Shown here: piece after piece, positions 51,111 to 61,150 of the stretch
Numbering within the stretch: the stretch's first letter is position 1
Layout: every line of letters starts with the position of its first letter
Assembly (NCBI RefSeq): GCF_016917355.1
Contig: NZ_CP070304.1
Span: 2,046,001-2,110,000 of the forward strand
DNA from: Glaciimonas sp. PAMC28666
GTDB lineage: Bacteria; Pseudomonadota; Gammaproteobacteria; Burkholderiales; Burkholderiaceae_D
Length of the DNA: 64,000 nucleotides
Reading direction: 5' to 3'
The notes under the pieces: generated by a model
Told to the model about the DNA's origin: nothing
The model's input: only the letters and a program-made list of their open reading frames with translations
Database searches by the model: none
Made by a program: the position numbers and the translations under genes

Positions 51111-51590
51111 TTATTCGGTTCGCCTGTTCAGACGGCGGCGCGCGATGTCATAGATCCAGTTAAAGCAAAATGCATACAGCATGAAGAATACGGAAAACAC
51201 CAAATCGAGCATGAAAGCTTGTACCACGCTGATGTTCATCCACCAGGCGGTGATAGGAAGTGCCACGGCCATAAAGCACAGTTCAAACCCAAGTGTATGA
51301 CCGATACGGACGGGGATGGTTCGCATCCATCCATAACGCGCCTCAAACCATTCAAAACCGTGGTTGTAGAGCATATTGCACGCCATCGCGCACATTGCGA
51401 GGATCAACGCTAGCGCCCCGAAATGAAACAATTCCAATCCTAGTCCGTAGGACATGAGGGGAACCAGAATGACCAGAGCACCGATTTCGAAAAGTATTGC
51501 ATGAAGAATGCGGCGAAATAAAGTAGAGATAATGAGTCCTGAAAAAAATAGTTGCCAACCCGAAGTATAACCACCCAGACTGCTTCCCAC
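51111..51590 (-). CDS. PACE-family efflux transporter (AceI-like)
   Basis: A protein of up to 159 aa with four membrane helices in two repeats. Each repeat has the Arg-Ile-x-His-Ala/Thr-x-x-Phe-Glu signature (FRRILHAILFEIGALVILVP and VRIGHTLGFELCFMAVALPI), and NMLYNHGFEWFEARYGW links them, as in the chlorhexidine exporter AceI. The only conventional start upstream is GTG at 51590, without a good ribosome-binding site. An ATT at 51533, preceded by CAGGA, would give the normal family N-terminus. Confidence 0.85.
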   Translation of the reverse strand: MGSSLGGYTSGWQLFFSGLIISTLFRRILHAILFEIGALVILVPLMSYGLGLELFHFGALALILAMCAMACNMLYNHGFEWFEARYGWMRTIPVRIGHTLGFELCFMAVALPITAWWMNISVVQAFMLDLVFSVFFMLYAFCFNWIYDIARRRLNRRTE

Positions 51591-51824
51591 GTCGTTCAGG
51601 TGGGAATACCCGGTATTCTGCCGATGGGTTTATGGGATCGCCCGCGAAGTCTTGGCCCGATATCGGGTTAAGGTATTGCCCGCGCGGGCAAGTGAAGTCC
51701 GATATACGTTGATTTTTTATTGCGTTCGGGGCGGATGCTGGAGGGTAAAAGTCAGTTAATTCTCCGTTCAATCCCGGTTCTGGCGCTCGTTCAAAAGTTA
51801 TTTTAATAAATTTGCAGGAAACTC
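51591..51824. other. Intergenic region upstream of the tRNA genes
   Basis: No gene is supported. Overlapping frames on the minus strand lack family features. Confidence 0.4.
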
Positions 51825-51852
51825 TGGACGGATAAAAAATCTAATGTATAAT
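51825..51852 (+). promoter_or_regulatory. tRNA operon promoter
   Basis: A perfect -10 TATAAT at 51847-51852 with a TG extension lies 16 bp after a -35 TGGACG. The GC-rich discriminator (CGGCC) is typical of stringently controlled stable-RNA promoters. Confidence 0.75.
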
Positions 51853-51908
51853 TCGGCCTCTCTGGCGTTGTGACAAACGCCACGGAAGTTCGGCTGAACA
51901 AGCATATT

Positions 51909-51984
51909 GGGTGCTTAGCTCAGTTGGTAGAGCGGCGCCCTTACAAGGCGTAGGTCGGGAGTTCGAGCCTCTCAGCACCCACCA
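51909..51984 (+). tRNA. tRNA-Val (anticodon TAC)
   Basis: A 76-nt cloverleaf with encoded CCA. The acceptor pairs GGGTGCT with AGCACCC, the anticodon loop is CTTACAA and the T-loop is GAGTTCGAGCC. Confidence 0.97.
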
Positions 51985-52019
51985 CTTAGCCGAATAGTCG
52001 TAAATAGTATGTAATACAA

Positions 52020-52096
52020 GGAGTGGTAGTTCAGTTGGTTAGAATACCGGCCTGTCACGCCGGGGGTCGCGGGTTCGAGTCCCGTCCGCTCCGCCA
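52020..52096 (+). tRNA. tRNA-Asp (anticodon GTC)
   Basis: A 77-nt cloverleaf with encoded CCA. The acceptor pairs GGAGTGG with CCGCTCC, the anticodon loop is CTGTCAC and the T-loop is GGGTTCGAGTC. It is 35 bp downstream of tRNA-Val and probably co-transcribed. Confidence 0.97.
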
Positions 52097-52104
52097 AGAT
52101 CACG

Positions 52105-52132
52105 AAAAGACGCACCTAGGTGCGTCTTTTTT
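52105..52132 (+). terminator. Rho-independent terminator of the tRNA operon
   Basis: AAAAGACGCACC and its complement GGTGCGTCTTTT form a nearly loopless palindrome followed by T residues. Confidence 0.93.
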
Positions 52133-52449
52133 CGTCTAATGATTAATCGATGCAAGACCTGCCGCGTTATGAACTTCGGCCTGAATGACATTGGGTAAAC
52201 GACCTACGTTTGGTCGTTTTCAAGTGATTTCGTTCGATTGTTTCCAATTGGAAATCCTATTTTCTCTTAATTCCCCGTTACGTTATCAGTTGGCTTGCCT
52301 GCATCGCAACATCGCGCTATTGTCGGAATCTGGCCTTTCCTATCGGGGTTTTCGCTGTTTTCGCTGTTGTCGACAACGTCGTTATTGATAGCAGAGGTGC
52401 TTAAATTGCATCCGCCGTAGCACACGAAGCGCCAAACCGATCGGCAGTT
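52133..52449. other. Intergenic region with a second hairpin (52197-52220)
   Basis: No gene is supported. AAACGACC and GGTCGTTT form an 8-bp stem ending in TTTT, possibly a back-up terminator. The rest should contain the promoter of the diguanylate cyclase gene. Confidence 0.5.
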
Positions 52450-53595
52450 ATGGAACTCGTACAACTCACTCGTATTAATAGCATTACCTGCCGCATGCTG
52501 TATTGGGTAACGTTGAGCTACGCGCTGGACACCTTGCTACTGTCTCTTTTTGCCCGCAATAATGTGCTGCCGATGTCGGTCACGATGATGTACGCCGTGA
52601 TGGCAATCGTGATTAACGGCGGGTTTTATTTTCTTATTCGCGCAGGATACAACAGCAGGTTAAAAGATCCCAGCATGACCCTGGCCCAGGTGTTGGTGTC
52701 AACCTTTGGACAACTGAGTTTTGTCATCCTGGCACCCGAGGTGGGGTATCTGTTTTTGATCAACCTTTTTACCGTGTACGCGTTTGGGGTCGCGACGCTT
52801 TCGACCCGTCGCTATATCGTTAGCTGGCTGATCGGTGCCATGGGCCTCGCAGTGGTGTTCTATCTGACAGGTGCCCGGCTCAGTCTGCCAGTTGGAGATT
52901 CGCGCGGGGTGATGCTGATGTATTTATCGTTCACGCTGACATTAGGACGATGCGTATTTATCGCCGATTATTTAACCCGCTTGGGTCGGCGCATGTCGAA
53001 AGAAAACAGTGCCTTGTTGTTAGCCATGGAGCGTGTGCAAGAATTGGCAACTCGGGACGAATTGACGAATACGGAAAATCGGCGGTCACTGGGTGAAATC
53101 CTGGATTCTGAACAGAAGCGATTTCAACGCGGTGGCGAATCATTTTGCATCGCCATTTTGGACCTGGACGGTTTTAAAACGGTGAATGATCGATTCGGCC
53201 ACCCCGTGGGCGACGAGGTATTAAAAGCCTTCGTGCAGATCGTACGCGACCAAATGCGTCTCAGCGACCATTTCGCCCGCTATGGGGGAGATGAATTTGT
53301 ATTGGTTCTGACCGGGACGACCATCGCTGAGGGATTGATCGCGCTCGAACGTATTTGCGCTATGACGGCGATCTTTAACTGGCATCAATTCGGTGTAGGT
53401 ATTGTCGTTACGGCCTCTATTGGCGTGACTGATTTTCGTGCTGGAGAAACGGTGGCATCGGCTTTTCAGCGCGCCGATAACGCGTTGTACGCCGCTAAGT
53501 CGGCAGGGCGCAACCGGGTCGTGACCAGCAACCAGATGCAAAATAAAGGATGCGGCATCGACGACGTAGGGTCCATCGATGCGGCTGTGGCTTAG
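52450..53595 (+). CDS. Membrane diguanylate cyclase (GGDEF)
   Basis: A 381-aa protein with about five to six N-terminal membrane helices (residues 15-175) and a C-terminal GGDEF domain that makes cyclic di-GMP from GTP. The active site is RYGGDEF, and the allosteric I-site RLSD lies five residues before it. LDLDGFKTVNDRFGHPVGDE supplies the metal and substrate contacts. The usual D-x-LTgLxNRR entry motif is altered to DELTNTENRR. The domain otherwise appears complete, so it is probably active. Confidence 0.92.
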   Translation: MELVQLTRINSITCRMLYWVTLSYALDTLLLSLFARNNVLPMSVTMMYAVMAIVINGGFYFLIRAGYNSRLKDPSMTLAQVLVSTFGQLSFVILAPEVGYLFLINLFTVYAFGVATLSTRRYIVSWLIGAMGLAVVFYLTGARLSLPVGDSRGVMLMYLSFTLTLGRCVFIADYLTRLGRRMSKENSALLLAMERVQELATRDELTNTENRRSLGEILDSEQKRFQRGGESFCIAILDLDGFKTVNDRFGHPVGDEVLKAFVQIVRDQMRLSDHFARYGGDEFVLVLTGTTIAEGLIALERICAMTAIFNWHQFGVGIVVTASIGVTDFRAGETVASAFQRADNALYAAKSAGRNRVVTSNQMQNKGCGIDDVGSIDAAVA

Positions 53596-53642
53596 TTTAG
53601 TTACGTTAAACACCAGCCTAAGCTTAGGGCTCCAGGTAACGG

Positions 53643-54542
53643 TCAGGCTGTCGGTTCACCACCCAAAGAAAATACCAGATCATTAAGAAGTTTATTCAAC
53701 TCACCGGTCATTAACGCCAGATCGGAGTCGAAACGTTCGTCATCGTTGCTGCTGGTAACGTCATTTTCTTCCTTGATCACGTCAAGCGGCGCTACGCGTT
53801 TAACCGCGAGCCCTTCGGTCAGTACGAATGAAATTCGGTCAGCCCAAGTCATCGCCAGGCGCGTACATTGTTTGCCTGCGGCGATGTGGCGCCTTACGTC
53901 ATCCGCTTCCAGCGTGTGACGGACGTAGCGCACGGTGGCTTTGCCTTCACCGTTAGCGCGCAACTCGGTGTCCTGATCGACTGTAAATCCGCTTGGCGCT
54001 TCATCCGCGACCAGCCAATCAGTCATCGAGGTAAGTGCCGAGTGGACGGTGCGGAGTCCGGAAACCTGCAATTTATCTACAGAGCCGAGTAGAAGCTTCA
54101 AGACTTCTTCTGCTTTAGCCGGGCTCGATGCATCGACCACCAGCCAACCGTTTACCGGATCGATCCACACCCAAGTGGTCCGACGAATGCTGAACGCACG
54201 TGGCAGCAGTTCATCGGTGACCTGTTCCTTCAAGTCTTTGAGTTGTTTGCGTCCCGGCGCAAAACCTTGTTGCTCTTCGATTTCAGCGGCGCGTGCTTTG
54301 GCGACCTGGTTGATGACTGTTGCAGGTAACAGTTTTTTCTCTGTGCCGAGCGCCAGAATAATCTGGCGATTGACGACGTGGACCAGCATGCCGTTGTCGC
54401 GTGGGGATACCCAGCCCTGACTTTGCATTTCCAGACTGCTGCATTCGGCAAATGCCTGTTTGGATAAAAAAGCTTCCAGCTGATCGGACGAGATCGCCCA
54501 AGGTGCGGGAATGCGATAAATTTGTAGATTTTTAAACCACAT
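53643..54542 (-). CDS. rdgC: Recombination-associated protein RdgC
   Basis: A 299-aa protein that matches RdgC over its whole length: [15 protein letters not shown] at the start, [40 protein letters not shown], and [20 protein letters not shown]. RdgC forms a ring around DNA and limits RecA activity. It is convergent with the cyclase gene. Confidence 0.96.
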   Translation of the reverse strand: MWFKNLQIYRIPAPWAISSDQLEAFLSKQAFAECSSLEMQSQGWVSPRDNGMLVHVVNRQIILALGTEKKLLPATVINQVAKARAAEIEEQQGFAPGRKQLKDLKEQVTDELLPRAFSIRRTTWVWIDPVNGWLVVDASSPAKAEEVLKLLLGSVDKLQVSGLRTVHSALTSMTDWLVADEAPSGFTVDQDTELRANGEGKATVRYVRHTLEADDVRRHIAAGKQCTRLAMTWADRISFVLTEGLAVKRVAPLDVIKEENDVTSSNDDERFDSDLALMTGELNKLLNDLVFSLGGEPTA

Positions 54543-54820
54543 GGTAATCCGTTAAAAAAGTGATGCACCAATTTGCACCCGACAGGGCGAACCCGTGGAG
54601 GTATGCAACGAGGTGCTGGAAAAAAGGGAGATAAACGCGTGCGGCTGTTCGAGCAGGTTTTCTATCAATCCTTAACAAGGCCGCAACGTGAGGCAGATAT
54701 TGGCGTCACAGACAATATTGCTTCTGTCAGGTTTCTTCTGTTGTGCGCAAGGCACTAAACAGGCGAGGTGAGGTGAGGCGATAATCCGTCTGGACGAAGA
54801 AATCCCCTCAGCTGCACTCC

Positions 54821-55108
54821 TTAAATCCCCATTTTGGTCAACATATCGGCGATGTCGCGGAAGACCGGCTCCAGATGTGGATGACGGACAGCCAGACGTG
54901 CAGAGATTTTCTGGGCCTGATTGACCAGATCGCTGCTGGCTTCTTCAGCCGGTGGTGCCAATGTCGCATCGGCGTTGTTGGCCAATACTTTTTGTATATC
55001 GGCGTCCAGAGTTTGTAGCAGCGCTTTGATTTCAGGATCGACAGGTGCGCCGCTTTCCAGCGTTGCGTGCAATTTTTGCAATGATTCTTTGAGGTTGTCG
55101 ATGCTCAT
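54821..55108 (-). CDS. DUF4404 family protein
   Basis: A 95-aa helical protein matching the DUF4404 layout (NLKESLQKLHATLESGAPVD, then QAQKISARLAVRHPHLEPVF, RDIADMLTKMGI). Function is not known. It is 135 bp downstream of the helicase gene on the same strand. Confidence 0.85.
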   Translation of the reverse strand: MSIDNLKESLQKLHATLESGAPVDPEIKALLQTLDADIQKVLANNADATLAPPAEEASSDLVNQAQKISARLAVRHPHLEPVFRDIADMLTKMGI

Positions 55109-55243
55109 GATGATTTCTCTTTTTGCTGAAATGTTGCTTGGTTATAAACGTCTTGCTGGCATTAACCCAGTTACGCGGCATCTTCAGGATCTGCCTCTGC
55201 CTATCGATACGCGACAGATGGTCGGCAGGCTGATCCCATCATC

Positions 55244-57307
55244 TCACGCTACGCGCGGCTTTTGCAATAACGCTTTTAAATTTGCCAACCGGTTTTGCGG
55301 GGTGATCACTTCATCTTCGGTCGGCACGGCGTCGCCTTCGTCGAGCTTCATTTCTTTAATAAAACGCGACATATCGCAATGCACGCTTTCGCCGGCACGC
55401 TTGCGTTTTTTACACCAGCTGACATGGAGACTGCGTTGGGCGCGGGTGATTCCCACATACATCAGACGACGTTCCTCTTCGATCCGCGCTGCGATCACCT
55501 CAACCGGCGCGTCGGGATCGCCTTTGTGGGGCAAGATGCCTTCTTCCACGCCGATCAGGAACACATGCGGATATTCCAGTCCCTTGGAGGCGTGCAAAGT
55601 GGACATCCTTACTGCATCCGGTTCTTCGTCGCGGCCATCCAGCATCGACATCAACGCGACCATCTGGGTCAATTCAAGCAAATTCTTTTCTTCGCCGCTG
55701 CCATCTTTGCCCCCGGTGCCTTTTTCCTTTAGCCAGTTGGTGAAATCGAGAACGTTTTGCCATTTGCTTTGGGCCTGGCGATCATCGAAACTGTCGTAAA
55801 GATAGGATTCGTAATTGATTTCCTTCATCATGTCGTCGAGCACGGCGGCGGCATTTTCACCACTGCCTGCCGGTCCGATGCGACTGGCACGCGCCTCAAG
55901 TTGATTGATGAAGTTACCAAACTGACGTAGCGGGTAAAGCTGCCGGTCGGAGAGCTTGGCGTCAATGCCGCCTTTGAAAACGGCCTCAAACAGCGAACAT
56001 TGCCATTGGCCGGCAACCGTCCCCAGGATTTCCAGCGTCGCCTGACCTACGCCGCGTTTGGGCGTGGTAATCGCGCGAATAAACGCCGGATCGTCGTCTT
56101 CGTTGGCGATCAGGCGCAAATAACTGATGATATCCTTGATCTCGGCCTTGTCAAAAAAACTCTGGCCGCCTGACATCACATACGGAATCCGCTCACGTCG
56201 CAAGGCTTTTTCAAAAATCCGGGCCTGATGATTGCCGCGATATAGAATCGCGTAATCGGCAAACTTGGCGCGCCGCTCGAAGCGATGTGCCGATAACATA
56301 ATGGCAACTTGCTCAGCTTCCTTCTCGTCGTCTTCCATTCCCATGACTTTGATTGGATCGCCGAGACCGTGATCCGACCAGAGCGATTTTTCGAACATCT
56401 TGGGATTGTTGCCGATCACGGCATTCGCCGCTTGCAAAATCCGCGTGGAAGAGCGGTAATTTTGTTCCAGCTTGATGACTTTTAAATCCGGGAAATCGAC
56501 TTGCAGGGTTTTCAGATTTTCAATCGTCGCGCCGCGCCAGGCGTAAATTGCCTGATCGTCATCGCCCACTGCCGTGAACATGGGTTTTTTGCCGACACCG
56601 GTGACCAATAATTTGACCAGTTCATACTGACAAGTGTTGGTGTCCTGATATTCATCCACCAGCAAATAGCGGAGGCGCCGCTGCCACTTGTCGCGCACGA
56701 CTTCATTGGTACGAAATAACTCTACCGGGAAGCGAATCAAGTCATCGAAATCTACGGCCTGATACGCCTTTAAGGTTGCTACATAACTCAAATAGATGCG
56801 TGCGGCCTGTGCTTCATCTTCGGTCACGGCTTGTTGAAGCGCCTGTTCCGGATCGATCAAGCCATTTTTCCACAATGACATCGCGGTTTGAATCCGGCGG
56901 ATCAATTGTTTATCCGTGGTGATCGCCAAATCTTGCACAATTGAAAAACAATCGTCGCTATCCATGATCGAGAAGCGATCTTTTAGCCCTAATTCACGGG
57001 CCTCCTGGCGTAATATCTTAACGCCCAGCGAGTGAAACGTGCTCACGGTAATGTGTTTAGCTTGCTTCGGCTCTTTTAATAACTTGGCAATCCGCTCCTG
57101 CATTTCGGTGGCGGCCTTGTTAGTAAATGTCAGCGCCGCGATATGGCGCGGCTCGTAGCCGCAGTCTTCAATCAGATGGGCAATCTTCTGGGTGATCACG
57201 CGTGTCTTTCCCGAACCTGCGCCGGCCAGCACCAGGCATGGGCCGTCCATGTATTTGACGGCTTCCCGTTGGGGAGCGTTGAGACCGAAATTGGGAGTAG
57301 ACGACAT
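55244..57307 (-). CDS. rep: ATP-dependent DNA helicase Rep (UvrD/Rep family)
   Basis: A 687-aa superfamily 1A helicase that unwinds 3'-5' and helps forks pass obstacles. Motif I is LAGAGSGKTRVI, Ia FTNKAATEM, II VDEYQDTN, III VGDDDQAIYAWRGA, IV EQNYRSS, V VRMSTLHASKGLEYPHVF and VI RRLMYVGITRAQ. The start is placed at the MSSTPNFGLN segment; an upstream in-frame TTG would add seven residues. Length fits Rep rather than UvrD. Confidence 0.94.
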   Translation of the reverse strand: MSSTPNFGLNAPQREAVKYMDGPCLVLAGAGSGKTRVITQKIAHLIEDCGYEPRHIAALTFTNKAATEMQERIAKLLKEPKQAKHITVSTFHSLGVKILRQEARELGLKDRFSIMDSDDCFSIVQDLAITTDKQLIRRIQTAMSLWKNGLIDPEQALQQAVTEDEAQAARIYLSYVATLKAYQAVDFDDLIRFPVELFRTNEVVRDKWQRRLRYLLVDEYQDTNTCQYELVKLLVTGVGKKPMFTAVGDDDQAIYAWRGATIENLKTLQVDFPDLKVIKLEQNYRSSTRILQAANAVIGNNPKMFEKSLWSDHGLGDPIKVMGMEDDEKEAEQVAIMLSAHRFERRAKFADYAILYRGNHQARIFEKALRRERIPYVMSGGQSFFDKAEIKDIISYLRLIANEDDDPAFIRAITTPKRGVGQATLEILGTVAGQWQCSLFEAVFKGGIDAKLSDRQLYPLRQFGNFINQLEARASRIGPAGSGENAAAVLDDMMKEINYESYLYDSFDDRQAQSKWQNVLDFTNWLKEKGTGGKDGSGEEKNLLELTQMVALMSMLDGRDEEPDAVRMSTLHASKGLEYPHVFLIGVEEGILPHKGDPDAPVEVIAARIEEERRLMYVGITRAQRSLHVSWCKKRKRAGESVHCDMSRFIKEMKLDEGDAVPTEDEVITPQNRLANLKALLQKPRVA

Positions 57308-57442
57308 GCTGGAACCGAAAAGGAGCAAAGCGGGCTATTTTAACAGTCTGGACCACCAATGCTGTTGCTGCGGGTGAACTGCCGCGCATAGTGTGGGAGA
57401 ATTCGGTTATCGCCTTCAGGCAGCCACATTTACCGAGTCTTT

Positions 57443-57916
57443 ATGAAATTTACCCATTTGATCGAAATTAACGATCCTCTCAATCCGTTGATCAAACCAT
57501 TGAGCTCTGAGCAGCTTTGGCGTGGGCTGGTGCTGCGCGCTGAACAACAGATGTTGTTTGTTCCACATCTGGACGGCTGTCAGATTTTGGAAAAATCGAT
57601 GGATGGTTTGTCGAGAGAGTTGCAATACGGAAAACTTGTTATTCGAGATAGCGTGACCTATTTGCCGCAGTTACAGGTTCGTTATCAGGTTCCACCGCAA
57701 GGAGAGTTGTTAGGCTCAAGTCTGACGATGACTATCGAACAGCCGCAACCGCATGCGCTGTTTGTGCGTTTTTCGTATGCCGATGACGTCAGCGGTGCCG
57801 TTTTGAGTGCCGAAGAAGAAATGGTCGATGGCTATCGTCGGGCCGCCTATTTGCAAGCCGATATTGAAATGATCCGCATCATCCGCGAACTCGCTGACAA
57901 CGATGGGTTAAATTGA
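57443..57916 (+). CDS. SRPBCC/DUF1857 family protein
   Basis: A 157-aa protein of the START/SRPBCC fold (DUF1857, AtaL-like): MKFTHLIEINDPLNPLIKPL, LSSEQLWRGLVLRAEQQMLF, and the C-terminal helix AAYLQADIEMIRIIRELAD. It probably binds a hydrophobic ligand. It overlaps the upstream open frame of the chorismate mutase gene. Confidence 0.87.
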   Translation: MKFTHLIEINDPLNPLIKPLSSEQLWRGLVLRAEQQMLFVPHLDGCQILEKSMDGLSRELQYGKLVIRDSVTYLPQLQVRYQVPPQGELLGSSLTMTIEQPQPHALFVRFSYADDVSGAVLSAEEEMVDGYRRAAYLQADIEMIRIIRELADNDGLN

Positions 57917-57966
57917 GTTGTCGAAGTCAACATAGTGCACTGCGCACCAATCAGATGAAAGTTCCC

Positions 57967-58251
57967 ATGTCAGACAGCATTGTAAATCCCGAATTATTAC
58001 AGTTACGTGATCAAATTGATATTGTCGATGCGCAGTTGGTAAAGCTGCTAGGTCAGCGATTTGGCCTTACCGCGCAAGTCGGCGTGTTGAAAAAACAGAC
58101 AGGTCTCGAGGCAAGAGATCCGGATCGTGAACGTTTGCAAATTGAAAAAGTGCGCAAGCTAGCCACCGATTCAGGCGTTGACCCGGATTTCATCGAAAAT
58201 TTGTTCCAAACCATGTTGAAAACCGTGGTCCAGAAGCATCGCGAGGTGTAG
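57967..58251 (+). CDS. Chorismate mutase (AroQ type)
   Basis: A 94-aa all-helical mutase that converts chorismate to prephenate. The AroQ elements are LLQLRDQIDIVDAQLVKLLG, RFGLTAQVGVLKKQTG and the RDPDRERLQIEKVRKLA helix. The start at 57967 (MSDSIV) is preferred; an ATG four codons earlier is possible. It is monofunctional, not fused to a dehydratase or dehydrogenase. Confidence 0.9.
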   Translation: MSDSIVNPELLQLRDQIDIVDAQLVKLLGQRFGLTAQVGVLKKQTGLEARDPDRERLQIEKVRKLATDSGVDPDFIENLFQTMLKTVVQKHREV

Positions 58252-58337
58252 CCCGCAGAGCGCTAGTACGTGCATTATTTGCGTTGTCTGCGTGTCTGCG
58301 TTGTCTGGGTAAGCCGAACCTTAATCACCCAACTAAT

Positions 58338-59231
58338 TTACGCGCCCATCATTTGCAGGAGTTTGCTGCGTAGCCAGGCGTTCGCCTGATCCTGATCGGC
58401 GCTGCGGTGCCAGTATAGATGTGATTCCAGAGCAGGGAGCGTAAACGGTAACTCTAATTGGATGGCGTCATGGCTCTGCACCAGCCCCACCGGTGCTGTC
58501 AGTGCCAGATCGGTGCGCATGGCGATCGGGGGCGCGACCATATAATGTTGCACGCGCATTTGAATTTTTCGCGACAAGCCAAGCTTGCTGAGCGCCGTAT
58601 CGACGAAACCGAGGCCCTCCCGGCGGCTCGAAATATGGATATGCCCCAATGCGAGATAGCTGTCCAGCGTCAATGGCTGGTCGGCCAGAGGATGGCCCTT
58701 GCGTAGCATGCAGACATAACGCTCCCGCATCATCGGACCATGGCGCAATTGCGTGTCGTCAATCAGGAGGGGGACATCGATTGCCAGATCAAGCGCCCCG
58801 GTTGCCAGCTCGCGGGAAACATCGCGGCGATTGCTAAAGTAACTCTCAATGCGAATGCCGGGCGCTTCTCGTTGTAACAAATCGCCTAATGTCGGCAGCA
58901 GCAGGGTTTCGGTCAAGTCGTTCATACTGACCCGAAAGATCTTCTGGGCGCTCCCGGGCAAAAACAGTTCGGCTTCCTGCACACTGGCATTGAGTAACTG
59001 TAAGGCCTCACCCACGCGCCCCACGATGTTCTCAGCCACCGGGGTCGGCACCATCCCTTGCGGCGTACTGACAAATAGCTGATCGTTGAAGGTCTTGCGC
59101 ATACGCAACAAGGCGTTGCTCACCGCAGGCTGGGAGATGCACAGTACTTCCGCAGCCCGAGTGAGATTGCGCTTGGCATAGATCGCTTCAAACACTACAA
59201 ACAGATTGAGATCAACTTGATTCAAACGCAT
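58338..59231 (-). CDS. LysR family transcriptional regulator
   Basis: A 297-aa LysR protein of the NodD/NahR-like subgroup (LNQVDLNLFVVFEAIYAKRN, CISQPAVSNALLRMRKTFND). The start at 59231 follows AGGATG. It is divergent from the histidine phosphatase and acyl-CoA catabolic cluster and is the likely regulator of that cluster. Confidence 0.92.
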   Translation of the reverse strand: MRLNQVDLNLFVVFEAIYAKRNLTRAAEVLCISQPAVSNALLRMRKTFNDQLFVSTPQGMVPTPVAENIVGRVGEALQLLNASVQEAELFLPGSAQKIFRVSMNDLTETLLLPTLGDLLQREAPGIRIESYFSNRRDVSRELATGALDLAIDVPLLIDDTQLRHGPMMRERYVCMLRKGHPLADQPLTLDSYLALGHIHISSRREGLGFVDTALSKLGLSRKIQMRVQHYMVAPPIAMRTDLALTAPVGLVQSHDAIQLELPFTLPALESHLYWHRSADQDQANAWLRSKLLQMMGA

Positions 59232-59356
59232 CGCACATCCTATTCTGGCAGGAACTATAATCAATGATTATAGTGACGTATCATTATTATAAATAATAAA
59301 AATATGAGTTTGCTTGATATTATTTGGTGAAATAAATAATGAGACGCGAGAAAGAC

Positions 59357-60028
59357 ATGGCTGAGTTCTATCTGGTGCGACACGGGCAGGCATCCTTCGG
59401 GACGGATAACTATGATCGACTTTCGCCGCTGGGGCATCAGCAATCAAAATGGCTGGGGCAGTACTTTGCGGAGCGTGACATCCAGTTCGACCGTGTGATA
59501 GTGGGAACGCAGTTGCGTCACCGCCAGACAGCCGAGGGCATTTTTCATGGAAACGGTCAGATTCCCGTGTTCAGTGAACATCCGGGATTAAACGAATACG
59601 ATTTTTATGCGTTGTTTAACGCTGTCGGCGAAGAGCATGCGGACTTGAAGCGACTGACGTCAGGCGACAAGCATGATTTTTATGTAGGATTAAAGCAGGT
59701 ACTGCAGCTCTGGGCAGCGAACCAGCTGAGTGGACCATTACCGGAAAGCTGGAATGCCTTCGCTCAGCGGGTCAGGGATGCCCTGCTTTTTATTCAGCAA
59801 TGTGGTGGGCAGCGTATTCTGGTGGTCAGTTCCGGCGGACCGAGCGGTATGATCGGCAGGCAGGTGCTGGAAGCGCCCGCCAATATCGCCATCGAACTAA
59901 ATTTGCAGGTCAGAAACACCAGCTTTTCTCATTATTATTTCAATCAGCAAGCCATCAAACTGGCGAGTTTTAATAATATTCCTCATCTCGATCAGCCAGA
60001 TCGCCTGAGTGCGATCACTTACGGATAA
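59357..60028 (+). CDS. Histidine phosphatase superfamily protein
   Basis: A 223-aa phosphatase of the phosphoglycerate mutase fold. The catalytic motif is [10 protein letters not shown] (Arg8-His9-Gly10), with [11 protein letters not shown] and the second His in [10 protein letters not shown] replaced by the Ser/Gly-rich form seen in this subgroup. An ATG 18 bp upstream is an alternative start. In acyl-CoA clusters of proteobacteria such a protein commonly precedes the phosphotransferase gene, as here (17-bp gap). Confidence 0.85.
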   Translation: MAEFYLVRHGQASFGTDNYDRLSPLGHQQSKWLGQYFAERDIQFDRVIVGTQLRHRQTAEGIFHGNGQIPVFSEHPGLNEYDFYALFNAVGEEHADLKRLTSGDKHDFYVGLKQVLQLWAANQLSGPLPESWNAFAQRVRDALLFIQQCGGQRILVVSSGGPSGMIGRQVLEAPANIAIELNLQVRNTSFSHYYFNQQAIKLASFNNIPHLDQPDRLSAITYG

Positions 60029-60045
60029 AAAAGGAAATCATTTCA

Positions 60046-61077
60046 ATGACAACCGATGTGAACAGTCTCGATACCGCCAGGCTTGCGGCTTATCTGGAGA
60101 CCCGGATTGACGGTTTTCAGGGCCCCCTGACGGCGGAAAAATTTGCCGGTGGCCAGTCCAATCCGACCTTTCTATTGAAAGCCCGGAACGGTAATTATGT
60201 CTTGCGCCGTCAGCCGCCCGGTGCTTTGCTTAAAGGTGCGCACGCGGTGGATCGAGAATTTCGGGTACTCGTCGCGCTGAAAGACACCGATGTGCCGGTA
60301 GCGCATGCTTATCATCTGTGCGATGACCGCGAGGTGATCGGCAGCATGTTCTATGTCATGAGTTTTGAGCAGGGAAACATTTTCTGGGACCCTGCTTTAT
60401 CAGAGCTGCCACGCGAACAACGCGCGCCTCATTACAGCGAACTGATACGCGTGTTGGCAGCGCTGCATGATGTCAACATTCACACCGCCGGTTTGGCCGA
60501 TTACGGTCGTTCCGGTAATTACTACGAGCGTCAGGTCGGCCTGTGGACCAAACAATATCGCTCTGCAGAAACTGAGACGATTGATGCAATGGAGACGCTG
60601 ATCGCCTGGTTGCCAGCCAATATGCCAGCTGATGACGGCCAGATTGGCATGGTGCATGGAGATTATCGTCTCGACAATCTGATCTTTCATCCCACTGAAC
60701 CCCGCGTTTTGGCGGTGCTTGACTGGGAATTATCCACGCTCGGCCATCCGCTGGCCGATCTGGCCTATTTCTGCATGTGTTTGCGTTTACCCTCCGGCGG
60801 TCATATATCCGGACTGGCGAATAAAAATCGCGAGGAATTGGGTGTCCCGACCGAAGCGGCGCTGGTTGCACACTATTGCCAGTTACGCGGCATCGATGCG
60901 ATCGAACACTGGCATTTCTATCTGATCTTTAGTTTCTTCCGACTGGCAGCGATTGTTCAGGGAGTGCGAAAACGCGGATTGGACGGCAATGCTTCCAGTG
61001 ATAAAGCGGTACAAGTTGGCAGTATGGTCGGTCAAATGGCGCAGCTGGCAGTTGAGTTGATTGAAAAAGAGGGCTGA
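60046..61077 (+). CDS. Aminoglycoside-phosphotransferase-like kinase (ACAD10/11 N-domain type)
   Basis: A 343-aa kinase fold protein. The nucleotide loop is [13 protein letters not shown], the ATP Lys lies in [12 protein letters not shown], the catalytic loop is [14 protein letters not shown], and the metal Asp is in [18 protein letters not shown]. This is the type that phosphorylates 4-hydroxyacyl-CoA in ACAD10/11-like pathways. Adjacent SDR and acyl-CoA dehydrogenase genes support a role in hydroxy-fatty-acid degradation. Confidence 0.9.
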   Translation: MTTDVNSLDTARLAAYLETRIDGFQGPLTAEKFAGGQSNPTFLLKARNGNYVLRRQPPGALLKGAHAVDREFRVLVALKDTDVPVAHAYHLCDDREVIGSMFYVMSFEQGNIFWDPALSELPREQRAPHYSELIRVLAALHDVNIHTAGLADYGRSGNYYERQVGLWTKQYRSAETETIDAMETLIAWLPANMPADDGQIGMVHGDYRLDNLIFHPTEPRVLAVLDWELSTLGHPLADLAYFCMCLRLPSGGHISGLANKNREELGVPTEAALVAHYCQLRGIDAIEHWHFYLIFSFFRLAAIVQGVRKRGLDGNASSDKAVQVGSMVGQMAQLAVELIEKEG

Positions 61078-61150
61078 TCAACGACCGTTGATGTACGTTG
61101 ATGTAACAAGAAAGCATCGATAAATAAAGCAAACTTCTGGAGGAAGACAA

